From assembly GCA_004558305.1 (NCBI GenBank), contig SFDG01000014.1:1-64000 (forward strand): a DNA stretch of 64,000 nucleotides. The letters are read 5' to 3'. This DNA comes from Phocaeicola plebeius. Its GTDB lineage: Bacteria > Bacteroidota > Bacteroidia > Bacteroidales > Bacteroidaceae. Position 1 is the first letter of the stretch; the number at the start of each line of letters is the position of its first letter. Positions 7,590 to 17,211 of this stretch are shown here, piece after piece. A model generated the notes under the pieces. That model did no database searches and had not been told where the DNA came from. It saw nothing but the letters and a program-made list of their open reading frames with translations. Position numbers and translations under genes: made by a program.

Positions 7590-8770
7590 CAACAGAAAAA
7601 TACCTCAAACGACTCGGCCACCTGTTGCTGGCCACCGCCGGCTGCACTGCCCTACTCCTGCTGGCCGGCTGCTCGGGCAAGAACCGCCAGCTGGCGGCCG
7701 ACACGAGCGACGCTCCGGCCGGAGTGGCATTTGCCGAGCCCATTGTACCGGCCTACGCCGAAGGATTCCACGTGAACTACACAGACAGTTGCTGCCTGTT
7801 GGAGATTGCCGACCCCCAGCAAGAACAGCGGCGGATGTTCCGTTACGCCTTAGTGCCCCGGGGCCGCTGTCCGGAACGGCTGCCCGAAGGCTACACCCCC
7901 ATCGAGGTACCGGTGCGCAGCGTCATCTGCATGACCTCGCTCCAGCTCTCCAACTTCATCAAGCTGGACGAACTGCAGCGTGTGACCGGCATCACGAGTA
8001 CCCGCCACCTCTTCAATGCCACCATCCGCGAGCAGCTGGCAGCAGGCAAGACCCACAAGATCGGCATCGAGGGCAACTTCGACAACGAAATCATTCTCGG
8101 CATCCATCCCGATGTCATCCTGATTTCCCCCTTCAAGCGGGGCGGCTATGATGCACTCCGCGAGGTGGGCATTCCGCTGATTCCCCATCTGGGCTACAAG
8201 GAAACCAGTCCGTTGGGACAGGCCGAATGGGTGAAGTTCGTCGGCCTGCTCACGGGAACGGAAGAAAAAGCCAACCGGGTCTTTGCGGACATCGAACAGC
8301 GATACCTCCACTGGAAGGAACTGGCGGCCCACGTGACGGAACGCCCGACGGTGTTCAGCGGCGACATGCGGGGCGGCAACTGGTATGCTGCGGGCGGACG
8401 GAGCTTCCTGGCCCGGCTGTTCGAGGATGCCGGTGCCGACTATTTCCTGAAGGACAATCCGCAGTCGGGCGGCGTCACCTTCGACTTCGAGACCGTCTAC
8501 GAACAGGCTGCCACCGCCCGCTACTGGCGCATCGTGAACAGCCATCCGGGAAGCTATTCCTACGACCAGCTGAAGGCAGAAGACGCCCGATACGCCGACT
8601 TCCGGGCCTTCCGGGAGAAGGGGGTGATTTACTGCAACATGACCCGGAAGCCTTACTACGAGAGTATGCCGGTAGAACCCGACCGCATCCTGGCCGACCT
8701 GATCCACGTGTTCCATCCCGACCTGCTGCCGGCTGATTACGAACCTGCCTATTACGACCTGCTGCGATGA
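7580..8770 (+). CDS. btuF: ABC transporter substrate-binding lipoprotein, corrinoid type (BtuF-like)
   Basis: The protein has 396 residues from the ATG at 7580, which overlaps the end of cbiA by 10 bases. The lipobox LLLAGC places the lipidated Cys at residue 31. The body matches the periplasmic iron/B12-binding fold: an early lobe with VICMTSLQLSNFIKLDEL, then GIEGNFDNEIILGIHPDVIL, and a late segment with GVIYCNM. It is longer than E. coli BtuF (about 266 residues). With the permease and ATPase that follow it should carry corrinoids across the inner membrane; siderophore or haem specificity cannot be excluded by sequence alone. Confidence 0.88.
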   Translation: MELTTEKYLKRLGHLLLATAGCTALLLLAGCSGKNRQLAADTSDAPAGVAFAEPIVPAYAEGFHVNYTDSCCLLEIADPQQEQRRMFRYALVPRGRCPERLPEGYTPIEVPVRSVICMTSLQLSNFIKLDELQRVTGITSTRHLFNATIREQLAAGKTHKIGIEGNFDNEIILGIHPDVILISPFKRGGYDALREVGIPLIPHLGYKETSPLGQAEWVKFVGLLTGTEEKANRVFADIEQRYLHWKELAAHVTERPTVFSGDMRGGNWYAAGGRSFLARLFEDAGADYFLKDNPQSGGVTFDFETVYEQAATARYWRIVNSHPGSYSYDQLKAEDARYADFRAFREKGVIYCNMTRKPYYESMPVEPDRILADLIHVFHPDLLPADYEPAYYDLLR

Positions 8771-9807
8771 AACCGTCTGTCTTTCTCCCCATGTGGCTGC
8801 TGGCAGGAACCGTAGTCCTGCTTTTCCTGCTCAACCTGTCGCTCGGCTCCGTCTCCATCCCCCTGCGCTCCATCTGGAACATCCTCTGGGGATTGGACGG
8901 AGACGAGTCTTTCATCTGGCATAACATCATCTGGAAATCACGGATGCCCCAAGCCCTGACCGCCACCGTGGCCGGAGCAGGGCTGTCGGTCAGCGGCCTG
9001 CAGATGCAGACCGTCTTCCGTAACCCCCTGGCCGGTCCATCCGTCCTGGGCATCAGTTCGGGAGCCAGCCTGGGCGTGGCCTTTGTCGTCCTCCTCTCGG
9101 GCAGTCTGGGCGGCAGGGCCTTGAGCCAGCTGGGGGCCGTGGGCGAGGTAGCCCTGACCCTGGCCGCCATCGGCGGCGCACTGGCCGTCATGGCCCTCAT
9201 CGTCTATGCCGCCCGGAAAGTGCACGGCCATGTCACCCTCCTCATCATCGGTGTCATGATCGGCTACGTGGCCAATGCCGTCATCGGTGTCCTGAAGTTC
9301 TTCAGCGTGGAGGAAGACATCCGTGCCTATGTCATCTGGGGATTGGGCAGCTTTGCCCGTGTGTCGGGCAACCAGGTCACCGTCTTCGTGTGCATCATGG
9401 CCGTCCTCCTCCCTCTCTCCTTCCTGCTGGCCAAGACCCTGAACCTGTTGCTGCTGGGCGATGCGTATGCCCGCAACCTCGGGCTGAACATCCGCCAGGC
9501 CCGGCTGTGGGTCATCGGCTGTTCGGGCATACTGGTGGCCATCGTCACCGCCTACTGCGGGCCCATCGCCTTCCTCGGACTGGCCGTCCCCCATCTCTGC
9601 CGGGGCATCTTCCGCACCTCCGACCATCGGGTGCTGCTGCCTGCCTCCCTGCTGACCGGCAGTGCCTTGGCCCTGCTCTGCCACCTCATCGCCCGTCTGC
9701 CGGGCTTCGAAGGTGCCCTGCCCGTCAATTCGGTCACCGCCCTCGTCGGAGCACCGGTCGTGGTGTCCGTCCTGTTCAAGAAACGCCGTAACGATTGGAG
9801 TGAATGA
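8767..9807 (+). CDS. btuC: FecCD-family ABC transporter permease (BtuC-like)
   Basis: This is a 346-residue, highly hydrophobic protein with about ten predicted membrane helices. It shows the FecCD family signatures RMPQALTATVAGAGLSVSG near residue 59 and the NPLAGPSVLGISSGASLG block near 87, and the coupling region AFLGLAVPHLCRGIF near 270. It starts four bases inside the end of btuF (ATGA overlap). Together with the ATPase it forms the inner-membrane channel of the corrinoid importer. Confidence 0.92.
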   Translation: MKPSVFLPMWLLAGTVVLLFLLNLSLGSVSIPLRSIWNILWGLDGDESFIWHNIIWKSRMPQALTATVAGAGLSVSGLQMQTVFRNPLAGPSVLGISSGASLGVAFVVLLSGSLGGRALSQLGAVGEVALTLAAIGGALAVMALIVYAARKVHGHVTLLIIGVMIGYVANAVIGVLKFFSVEEDIRAYVIWGLGSFARVSGNQVTVFVCIMAVLLPLSFLLAKTLNLLLLGDAYARNLGLNIRQARLWVIGCSGILVAIVTAYCGPIAFLGLAVPHLCRGIFRTSDHRVLLPASLLTGSALALLCHLIARLPGFEGALPVNSVTALVGAPVVVSVLFKKRRNDWSE

Positions 9808-10826
9808 TGAAGAAGAAAGAAGAAACCATCCGCCTGGAACACCTGTCCACCGGCTATGCGGGCCGAAAAGGTCCCAAGGTCATTGCTACGGACATCAATG
9901 CCACCCTCTGCAGTGGCGAACTGACGTGCCTCATCGGGGCGAACGGGGCCGGAAAATCGACCCTGCTGCGGACGCTATCGGCCTTCCTCCCCCCTTTAGC
10001 CGGAGAAGTCTGGCTACTGGGACGCCGACTGGAAGACTATACCGACAAGCAGCTGGCCAAAGTCATCGGGGTGGTGCTGACCGAGAAGTGCCACCTGCGC
10101 AACATGTCGGTCGCCGACCTCATCGGTATGGGACGCAGTCCCTACACCGGCTTCTGGGGAAGTTTCCGACCGGAAGACTACCGCATCGTCGAGGAAGCCC
10201 TCCGCCTGGTGGGCATCGAGGCCCTGAAAGAACGCAAGGTAGAGACCCTCAGCGACGGCGAGCGGCAAAAGGTCATGATTGCCAAGGCACTGGCACAGGA
10301 AACGCCGATTATCTTCCTCGACGAACCGACCGCCTTTCTCGACTACCCGAGCAAGGTGGATATCCTGCACCTGCTCCACCGCCTTTCGCGGGAGATGAAC
10401 AAGACCATCTTCCTCTCGACACACGACCTGGAACTGGCGTTGCAGATTGCCGACCAGCTGTGGCTGATGGACCGCCAGCAAGGAATATGGACGGGGACAC
10501 CGGAAGACCTGGCCCTGGACGGACGGCTCGCCGGGTTCTTCCCGGCCCGCGGCATCGTCTTCGACAGCAGCACCGGCCTCTACCGCATTGACCAAGCCTA
10601 TACGGCAGAAGTGCGACTGGAAGGCACCGGGTGCCGGGCAGCCATGGTGCAGAAGGCCCTGCGCCGCAACGGCATCCGGGCCCACAACGAGGCCTGCTCG
10701 ACCTGCTGCATCCGGGCCGGTAAAGGCACGGATTTCCAACTACTGGACCACGAAGGGCACGTGACCACCGTCCGTACCATCCGTGAACTGATAACGACGG
10801 TGGAAGAATTACTGCAACGACCATGA
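9804..10826 (+). CDS. btuD: ABC transporter ATPase (BtuD-like) with an extra Cys-containing C-terminal domain
   Basis: This is a 340-residue protein. Residues 1 to about 260 are a standard importer ATPase: Walker A GANGAGKST, signature LSDGERQK, Walker B IIFLDEP and the switch His in STHDLE. Its start overlaps btuC and its end overlaps cobU by four bases each. A C-terminal part of about 78 residues, from 262 on, is not in ordinary BtuD (about 250 residues). It contains ACSTCCIRAGKGTDF, with three cysteines in five positions, and ends in a helix. This may be a regulatory or metal-sensing domain; that is inference. Confidence 0.92.
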   Translation: MMKKKEETIRLEHLSTGYAGRKGPKVIATDINATLCSGELTCLIGANGAGKSTLLRTLSAFLPPLAGEVWLLGRRLEDYTDKQLAKVIGVVLTEKCHLRNMSVADLIGMGRSPYTGFWGSFRPEDYRIVEEALRLVGIEALKERKVETLSDGERQKVMIAKALAQETPIIFLDEPTAFLDYPSKVDILHLLHRLSREMNKTIFLSTHDLELALQIADQLWLMDRQQGIWTGTPEDLALDGRLAGFFPARGIVFDSSTGLYRIDQAYTAEVRLEGTGCRAAMVQKALRRNGIRAHNEACSTCCIRAGKGTDFQLLDHEGHVTTVRTIRELITTVEELLQRP

Positions 10827-11335
10827 AACACCTATTACTGATTACCGGCGGAGCCCGCTCCGGAAAGAGTGCCTACGCCGAACGGACCGCCCTCTCCCTG
10901 TCACCGAACCCCATCTATCTGGCCACCGCCCGCATCTGGGACGAAGACTTCCGGAAGCGGGTGGAACGCCACCGGCAGGCCCGGGGACCGGAGTGGACCA
11001 ACATCGAGGAAGAAAAAGAGCTGAGCCGCCACTGCGTGGAAGGACGGGTAGTCCTGGTGGACTGCCTCACGCTGTGGTGCACGAACTTCTTCTTCGACCT
11101 GGATGCTGACATTGACCGCGCTTTCCAGGAACTCCGGCAGGAATTCGACCGGCTGACGGCCCAAGAAGCCACCTTCGTGATCGTGACCAACGAAATCGGT
11201 CTCGGAGGAACCTCGGAAAACGAAATGCAGCGGAAATTCACCGACCTGCAGGGATGGATGAACCAGTATGTGGCAGCCAGGGCCGACGAAGTCGTACTGA
11301 TGGTATCGGGCATCCCGGTCCGCATCAAAGGCTGA
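10823..11335 (+). CDS. cobU: bifunctional adenosylcobinamide kinase / guanylyltransferase
   Basis: This is a 170-residue protein with the CobU P-loop [12 protein letters not shown] at residues 9-20 and the [13 protein letters not shown] segment, whose His is the expected guanylylation site. It phosphorylates adenosylcobinamide and transfers GMP, preparing the nucleotide-loop attachment step. Length is typical. It overlaps btuD by four bases, and a 49-base gap separates it from cobT. Confidence 0.95.
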   Translation: MKHLLLITGGARSGKSAYAERTALSLSPNPIYLATARIWDEDFRKRVERHRQARGPEWTNIEEEKELSRHCVEGRVVLVDCLTLWCTNFFFDLDADIDRAFQELRQEFDRLTAQEATFVIVTNEIGLGGTSENEMQRKFTDLQGWMNQYVAARADEVVLMVSGIPVRIKG

Positions 11336-11384
11336 ACCACCACGAACAGACCAAACAAGCAACGATACATATCACCGAATAGCA

Positions 11385-12428
11385 ATGAATATGAAAACAT
11401 TCCACATCGAGCAGCCGGACGAACAACTCCGCCCTGCGCTCATAGACAAAATCAACAACCTGACCAAGCCGAAAGGATCGTTGGGACGACTCGAAGAACT
11501 GGCCCTGCAGATTGGCATGATCCAGCAGACCCTCTCGCCCTGCCTCACCCGGCCGCAGAACATCATCTTTGCCGCCGACCACGGCATCGTGGAAGAAGGA
11601 GTGAGCCTGTCTCCCAAGGAAATCACCTGGCAACAGATCAGCAACTTCCTCCACGGAGGAGCAGGGGTCAATTTCCTGTGCCGTCAACACGGTTTCGAAC
11701 TGAAGATCGTGGATGCCGGTGTCGACTTCGAACTGCCGTATGAAAAGGGCATTATCAACCGAAAGGTGCGGAGGGGCACCCGCAACTATCTGCACGAAGC
11801 CGCCATGACACAAGAAGAACTGGAGCAGTGCATCACCTCCGGCGCACAGCTGGTCTGCCAGTGCCACGAAGAGGGCAGCAACGTAATCAGCTTCGGCGAG
11901 ATGGGTATCGGCAACACCTCTTCGTCCTCGCTCTGGATGAGCTGTCTGGCAGGAATTCCCCTGGAAGAATGCGTAGGAGCCGGCAGCGGGCTGGACCGTG
12001 AAGGCATCCGCCACAAGTATGAAGTGCTCCGCCGCGCCTTGGACAACTACCCGGGCACGGGCGAGCCGCTCGACATCCTTCGCTATTTCGGCGGACTGGA
12101 GATGGTCATGGCCGTAGGGGCCATGCTGCAGGCCGCCGAACTCCGGATGGTGATTCTGGTGGACGGCTTCATCATGACCAACTGTATGCTGGCAGCCAGC
12201 CGGCTCTATCCCGCCGTGACCGACTATGCCGTCTTCTGCCATTGCGGCGACGAAGCGGGCCACCGCCGGGTGCTCGATGCCCTTCATGCCCGCCCGCTGC
12301 TGGACCTCGGCCTGCGCCTGGGCGAAGGTACGGGAGCCATCTGCGCCTATCCCATTGTCGATTCGGCCGTCCGGATGATCAACGAGATGGACACCTTTGC
12401 CGGAGCAGCCATCACCAAATACTTCTGA
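11385..12428 (+). CDS. cobT: nicotinate-nucleotide:dimethylbenzimidazole phosphoribosyltransferase
   Basis: The 347-residue protein makes alpha-ribazole phosphate from nicotinate mononucleotide and a lower-ligand base. Family signatures are [15 protein letters not shown] near residue 28, [13 protein letters not shown] near 62, [10 protein letters not shown] near 170 and the catalytic Glu in LRLGEGTGA near 310. The ATG at 11385 is followed by a second Met two codons later, so the start is uncertain by six bases. No gene for dimethylbenzimidazole synthesis is in the window, so the lower ligand may be taken up or be another base. Confidence 0.95.
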   Translation: MNMKTFHIEQPDEQLRPALIDKINNLTKPKGSLGRLEELALQIGMIQQTLSPCLTRPQNIIFAADHGIVEEGVSLSPKEITWQQISNFLHGGAGVNFLCRQHGFELKIVDAGVDFELPYEKGIINRKVRRGTRNYLHEAAMTQEELEQCITSGAQLVCQCHEEGSNVISFGEMGIGNTSSSSLWMSCLAGIPLEECVGAGSGLDREGIRHKYEVLRRALDNYPGTGEPLDILRYFGGLEMVMAVGAMLQAAELRMVILVDGFIMTNCMLAASRLYPAVTDYAVFCHCGDEAGHRRVLDALHARPLLDLGLRLGEGTGAICAYPIVDSAVRMINEMDTFAGAAITKYF

Positions 12429-12431
12429 CCC

Positions 12432-13178
12432 ATGAACCTGCTGGCTGCCCTGATTTTCTTTACCCGCCTTCCCCTGTGGAAATGGAAGGCGGTACCGGCC
12501 GAATGCTTCAAGCACGTGGTTCCCTACTGGCCGCTCGTGGGGTGGCTGACGGGCGGCACCCTGTGTGCCGTCCTGTACGCCGCCGCACAGGTCTTTCCGC
12601 TGCCCGTAGCCTGGCTGCTGGCCCTGACGGCCCGCCTCCTGCTCACCGGATGCCTCCACGAGGACGGACTGGCCGACTTCCTCGACGGGTTCGGGGGAGG
12701 GACGACCCGCGAACGGACACTGGCCATCATGAAAGACTCGCACATCGGTACCTATGGTGTCATCGGACTGGTGGTCTACTTTCTCCTGCTCTGGCAAGTG
12801 GGCAGCCACCTTCCGCTGGCGGTTCTGGCCCCACTGTCGGTATGCGCCGACTGCTGGTCCAAAGCAGCCAGTGCCCAGCTGGTGAACTTCCTGCCTTATG
12901 CCCGCACGGAAGCGGAAAGCAAGGCGAAGGTGGTATATAGCCGGATGCGGCCGACCGAAGGAGGACTGGTCCTCCTCGGCGGCGGACTGCCGGTGCTCCT
13001 GCTGCTTCCCGGCTCGTGCTGGATGGCTCTCCTCGTCCCCTGTGGCATCGTGACGATTCTCATCCGCCTCATGAAGCGGCGCATCGGCGGCTATACCGGA
13101 GATTGCTGCGGAGCGACGTTCCTGCTCAGCGAACTCGGTTTTTACCTGGTCTGCGGCGGCCTGCTGCTCTGTTCTTAA
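12432..13178 (+). CDS. cobS: adenosylcobinamide-GDP ribazoletransferase (cobalamin synthase)
   Basis: This is a 248-residue integral membrane protein that joins adenosylcobinamide-GDP to alpha-ribazole phosphate. The metal-binding acidic motif LHEDGLADFLDGFGGG is at about residues 76-91, followed by the ERTLAIMKDSHIGTYG block. Several hydrophobic helices fit the CobS topology. It follows cobT after 3 bases. Confidence 0.95.
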   Translation: MNLLAALIFFTRLPLWKWKAVPAECFKHVVPYWPLVGWLTGGTLCAVLYAAAQVFPLPVAWLLALTARLLLTGCLHEDGLADFLDGFGGGTTRERTLAIMKDSHIGTYGVIGLVVYFLLLWQVGSHLPLAVLAPLSVCADCWSKAASAQLVNFLPYARTEAESKAKVVYSRMRPTEGGLVLLGGGLPVLLLLPGSCWMALLVPCGIVTILIRLMKRRIGGYTGDCCGATFLLSELGFYLVCGGLLLCS

Positions 13179-13223
13179 AGGCCGGCATGGAACACTGTTG
13201 TCATTATTAATAAAGAAAGACAG

Positions 13224-13754
13224 ATGGAATTAGTACTTATCCGACACACCTCGGTGGACGTTCCGCCCGGTGTATGCTACGGCCAGACGGATGTCCCCTT
13301 GAAAGACAACTTCGAGGACGAAGCAGCCCACACCCAGCTGCTGCTGCAGCCCTACGCCCCTTTCGATGCCGTGTACACCAGTCCGCTGACCCGCTGCACC
13401 CGACTGGCCGAGCGATGCGGCTATCCGACGGCCCGGCGCGACCAGCGACTGCTGGAACTGGATTTCGGGGAATGGGAAATGCAGGCTTTCGATGCCATCC
13501 GCGACCCACGCCTGCAGGAATGGTATGACGACTACCTGCACGTGGCCCCCACGGGCGGCGAGTCCTTCCAACAGCAATACGCACGGGTCAGCCACTTTCT
13601 GGAAGAACTGAAAGGAAAGCCTTACCGCCGGGCAGCCGTCTTTGCCCACGGAGGGGTATTGCTCTGTGCCCGGCTTTACGCGGGGGAACTCACCCCCGAC
13701 CAGCTGTTCGGTTCCCTCACCCCCTATGGGGGAGTGGTCTGTCTCCAGCTATAG
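13224..13754 (+). CDS. cobC: alpha-ribazole phosphatase (histidine phosphatase family)
   Basis: The 176-residue protein carries the histidine phosphatase signature LIRHTSVDV at residues 4-12, with the phosphorylated His, and a second catalytic His in FAHGGVLLC. The YTSPLTRCTRLA and LDFGEWEMQ blocks are typical of CobC. It removes the phosphate from alpha-ribazole phosphate or adenosylcobalamin phosphate. It ends the rightward operon and overlaps the convergent cbiB gene by six bases. Confidence 0.92.
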   Translation: MELVLIRHTSVDVPPGVCYGQTDVPLKDNFEDEAAHTQLLLQPYAPFDAVYTSPLTRCTRLAERCGYPTARRDQRLLELDFGEWEMQAFDAIRDPRLQEWYDDYLHVAPTGGESFQQQYARVSHFLEELKGKPYRRAAVFAHGGVLLCARLYAGELTPDQLFGSLTPYGGVVCLQL

Positions 13755-14669
13755 GAGCCAGACGGCCAGACCGACCAGCACCAGCATCAGGATCTCCGCC
13801 CGCCGGGTGATACGGATGGCCACCCGCATATCAGCAAGGCCCAACGGTCGGTCGGTGGTTCCGATGAACGGCTTCCACACCACCTCCCCGAAGTAGGAAT
13901 GAGGACCGCCAAAACGGCAGTCGAGGATGCCAGCCATCGCCGCCTCAGGATAACCGGAATTGGGGCTGGCATGGCACGTGCCGTAGCGAATGACGAATCG
14001 CCACCGGGACAAGTAGTTGGCGGCCACCAGCAGCAGGACAGCCGTCAAGCGGGCTGGCACGTAGTTGGCCACGTCGTCCATCCGGGCGGCGAAACAGCCG
14101 AATTCGGCATACCGCTCGTTACGGTAGCCAATCATGGAATCCAACGTATTCACCATCTTGTAGGCCATCATGCCGGGCACTCCCAGCAAGGCCCACCAGA
14201 ACAGTGGGGCAACAACCCCATCGCTCAAGTTCTCCGCCAAGGTTTCGAGGGCAGCCGTCCGCACCTCCTGTGCGGTCAGTTCCGAGGTATCGCGACCGAC
14301 GATGCGGGCCACCTGCCGGCGGCCTTCCTCCAACGAACGGTCGACGGCGAAGAAGACCTCCCGCACTTCCCGCACCAGCGTCGTCCCGGCCAGACAGTAG
14401 AATATCAGTACCACCTGCAGAGCCAATGCTACCCAAGAAGAAATGAGGCTGGCCAAAGCCAGTACCCCTCCGACCGCCAGTCCGGTACCTGCCACCAGTG
14501 ACAAAGCCAGTACCGCCCCTTTCCAGCGGCGTCCCTTCCCCCGGTTCCAAGCATGTTCCCCCTTGGCAATAAGCCGGCCGAATCCCACTACCGGATGCGG
14601 CAGAGCGACCGGATCGCCCAACCAACGGTCGAGCAGCCCGGCCAACAACAGTGTTATCAGTCGTTCCAT
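13749..14669 (-). CDS. cbiB: adenosylcobinamide-phosphate synthase
   Basis: This is a 306-residue membrane protein that attaches aminopropanol phosphate to adenosylcobyric acid. It shows the family start LAGLLDRWLGDPVALPHPVVGFGRLI, the block ARIVGRDTSELT and the conserved NLSDGVVAPLFW. It is the last gene of the leftward operon, 12 bases after cobD. Its 3' end overlaps cobC on the other strand, so there is no room for a terminator between the two operons. Confidence 0.95.
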   Translation of the reverse strand: MERLITLLLAGLLDRWLGDPVALPHPVVGFGRLIAKGEHAWNRGKGRRWKGAVLALSLVAGTGLAVGGVLALASLISSWVALALQVVLIFYCLAGTTLVREVREVFFAVDRSLEEGRRQVARIVGRDTSELTAQEVRTAALETLAENLSDGVVAPLFWWALLGVPGMMAYKMVNTLDSMIGYRNERYAEFGCFAARMDDVANYVPARLTAVLLLVAANYLSRWRFVIRYGTCHASPNSGYPEAAMAGILDCRFGGPHSYFGEVVWKPFIGTTDRPLGLADMRVAIRITRRAEILMLVLVGLAVWLL

Positions 14670-14681
14670 ATACTTCTCCTC

Positions 14682-15713
14682 CTATATTTTCAGCCATTGC
14701 TCAATGGCCACCACCAGGCGGTCGTTCTCCTCGGGCCGCTGCGTGGCAATTCGAAAAAAGCAATCATCCAGTCCCTCGAAGTTCGATGCGTCCCGAATCA
14801 GCAGACCATGCTCCTTCGCCAGATAGTCCTTCAAGGCCGCTGCCCGTCCCACCCGCAAGCGAGCCAGCAGGAAGTGGGTCTGCGTGTCCCAGACCTCCAC
14901 GGCCCCCAATGACTCCAACCGCTGCCGCAGCCGCCGGGTCTCGCGCAGGTAAGGCTCCACCTCCATCGGTGCCTCTTCAGGATGGTCGAGCAAGTACATC
15001 CCGGCCTGGATGGCCAACTGATTGACCGACCAGGGCATCCGGTTGGCCCGCAGCCGCTGCAGCAAGGAAGGGGCTCCCGTCACGTAGCCCAGGCGCAGAC
15101 CGGGAACCGCATAGCGTTTCGTCAACGAATGAAGGAGCAACACATTCGGGAAAGCCGCTGCCTCCGCTGGAGACCACAGGCGTTCCAGCGTAAAGGCTTC
15201 ATAAGACTGGTCGATGACGAAGCACACCTGGGGATTCCGCTCCACCACACGCGTCAGGATTTCCCGGTCCGTCACCAATCCTGTAGGATTGTTGGGATTG
15301 CACAGCCACAACATTCCGACCCCTTCCGGCAGGCGGTACTGCTCGCGGGAGCCGGGCAACGCATACAAGGTCTTCACCGTGTGGGCGTGCATCCGGCAGG
15401 CATCGGCATACTCGCTGAAGGTCGGTTGCACGACCGCCGAACCGCTGCCGCGGAAGGTCTGCGCCAGCAGATAGATAGCCTCCGTCGCTCCGTTGGTCAC
15501 ACACACGCCCCCCTTCGGCAGACGGAAACGGTCTGCCAGCCGGGCCTCCAATGTATACGGTTCCGGTTCGGGATAGGAACCGAGGGTGTCTAAGCAGGCC
15601 CGCAAGTGGGCCTTCAGTCCGCTCAGGTCGATGTCCGGACAGACATTCGAACTGAAATTGGCCGTAATGGCCGCGTCATACGCATATGCGTCGTCTCCGT
15701 GTCCGTTAATCAT
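14682..15713 (-). CDS. cobD: threonine-phosphate decarboxylase (PLP-dependent)
   Basis: The 343-residue class-I/II aminotransferase-fold enzyme yields aminopropanol phosphate for CbiB. The PLP lysine lies in SLTKRYAVPGLRLGYV, the cofactor-binding Asp/Tyr in FVIDQSYEAF, and LCNPNNPTGLV is the conserved N-P-N motif. It overlaps the upstream cobQ gene by eight bases and precedes cbiB. A histidinol-phosphate aminotransferase is a close relative, but the operon decides for CobD. Confidence 0.93.
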   Translation of the reverse strand: MINGHGDDAYAYDAAITANFSSNVCPDIDLSGLKAHLRACLDTLGSYPEPEPYTLEARLADRFRLPKGGVCVTNGATEAIYLLAQTFRGSGSAVVQPTFSEYADACRMHAHTVKTLYALPGSREQYRLPEGVGMLWLCNPNNPTGLVTDREILTRVVERNPQVCFVIDQSYEAFTLERLWSPAEAAAFPNVLLLHSLTKRYAVPGLRLGYVTGAPSLLQRLRANRMPWSVNQLAIQAGMYLLDHPEEAPMEVEPYLRETRRLRQRLESLGAVEVWDTQTHFLLARLRVGRAAALKDYLAKEHGLLIRDASNFEGLDDCFFRIATQRPEENDRLVVAIEQWLKI

Positions 15714-17211
15714 GATGGTTGGTTGTCAGTATTTCGTACAGCAAAGGCAAGTTCACGTACTTCCGCACGTGGTCGGCCAGTTTGTCGTACTGTTGTTCCT
15801 TGAATTGATGGTAATCGAAGCGGGAAGCCCCTGCCGACAGTTTCGCCCGGTGCGGCTCCAGCAGGAAGTCCACAAAGGCAGGATTGTCCAGAATGCCGTG
15901 GATATAGGTTCCCATGCAGCCCGGTCCGGCCCAGCAGCCTTCATCAGTTCCGTCGGCCAACCGGTTCAGCGGCAGTGCCGACGTGCCCGGCCTACGCTCC
16001 GTCTTCCCCATGTGAATTTCATACCCTTCCATGGCCTCGTCGCGTCCATGCAGCGTGAAACGGACCTGCCGCGTCACCTTCTCGCCTTGCATCTCGGTCA
16101 CCACCGGCAGCAGGCCCAATCCGGGCAGACTCTCCTGCTCCCCTTCCACGTGGTTCGGGTCGCTCACCCGTTCCCCCATCAGCTGATAGCCGCCGCAGAT
16201 GCCCATCACGGTCGCCCCGTTCCGGCGGGCGCGGACAATGGCCTGCGCCACCCCATTGCGACGGATGTCGTGCAAATCGTCAAGGGTACTTTTCGTCCCC
16301 GGCAGCAGAATGATGTCTGCCTGAGCCAGTTCGTCCACATTGTTGGTATAGAACAGGTGAAGCCGTTCGTCGCGCTCCAGCACGTTGAAGTCGGTGAAGT
16401 TGCTCACATGGCGCAGCAGCACGACCGCCACGTTCACCTTCCCCTGTTCGGCCCGGTACGCTTTGGCCGCCAGGGCTACCGAATCCTCCTCCTCGATGTG
16501 GATGTCCTTGAAATACGGGATGACCCCCAGCACGGGAATGCCGCACAGCTCTTCCAGCTGCTTCACTCCCGACTCGAAAAGACGGAGGTCGCCACGGAAC
16601 TTGTTGATGAGGATACCTTTCACCCGCTTCCGCTCCTCGGGACGGAGCAGGAGAAGCGACCCGTAGACACTGGCAAAGACCCCTCCCCGGTCGATGTCCC
16701 CCACCAGCAGCACATCGGCTCCGGCATGCATCGCCATGGGCAGGTTCACCAAGTCGGTGTCGCGGAGATTGATTTCCGCCAGGCTGCCTGCCCCTTCGAG
16801 TACGATGGGATGGTAGCGGGCCGCCAGTCGGTCGTAGGCCGCACAGACCGCCTGCCGCAACTCCTCCCGACCTTCGCGACGGAAATAGTCATACGCGCTC
16901 CGGTTCCCGATGGGCCGTCCGTTCAGCACCACCTGAGAGGTATGGTCGCTCTGTGGTTTCAGCAACAAGGGGTTCATGTCCGTGTGACAGGGAATGCCGG
17001 CCGCTTCGGCCTGCACCGCCTGTGCCCGCCCGATTTCCAGTCCCTCGGGCGTGGCAAACGAATTCAAGGCCATGTTCTGGGCCTTGAAAGGGGCAGGATG
17101 GTAGCCATCTTGCCGGAAGATGCGGCAGAAGGCAGCGGCCAGCACGCTCTTGCCCACGTCGCTGCCCGTTCCCGCCAACATCAGCGGATGAAGTTGTCTG
17201 TTCTTGTTCAT
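15706..17211 (-). CDS. cobQ: cobyric acid synthase
   Basis: This is a 501-residue glutamine-dependent enzyme (CobQ/CbiP) that amidates side chains b, d, e and g of adenosylcobyrinate diamide. The P-loop-like GTGSDVGKSVLAAAFCR lies near residues 14-30, followed by FKAQNMALNSF; the amidotransferase nucleophile is the Cys in MGICGGYQLMG. The frame is open further upstream, but that part is low-complexity Arg/Pro-rich shadow sequence, and the ATG at 17211 overlaps the pduO stop (ATGA), so it is the start. Confidence 0.95.
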   Translation of the reverse strand: MNKNRQLHPLMLAGTGSDVGKSVLAAAFCRIFRQDGYHPAPFKAQNMALNSFATPEGLEIGRAQAVQAEAAGIPCHTDMNPLLLKPQSDHTSQVVLNGRPIGNRSAYDYFRREGREELRQAVCAAYDRLAARYHPIVLEGAGSLAEINLRDTDLVNLPMAMHAGADVLLVGDIDRGGVFASVYGSLLLLRPEERKRVKGILINKFRGDLRLFESGVKQLEELCGIPVLGVIPYFKDIHIEEEDSVALAAKAYRAEQGKVNVAVVLLRHVSNFTDFNVLERDERLHLFYTNNVDELAQADIILLPGTKSTLDDLHDIRRNGVAQAIVRARRNGATVMGICGGYQLMGERVSDPNHVEGEQESLPGLGLLPVVTEMQGEKVTRQVRFTLHGRDEAMEGYEIHMGKTERRPGTSALPLNRLADGTDEGCWAGPGCMGTYIHGILDNPAFVDFLLEPHRAKLSAGASRFDYHQFKEQQYDKLADHVRKYVNLPLLYEILTTNHHD

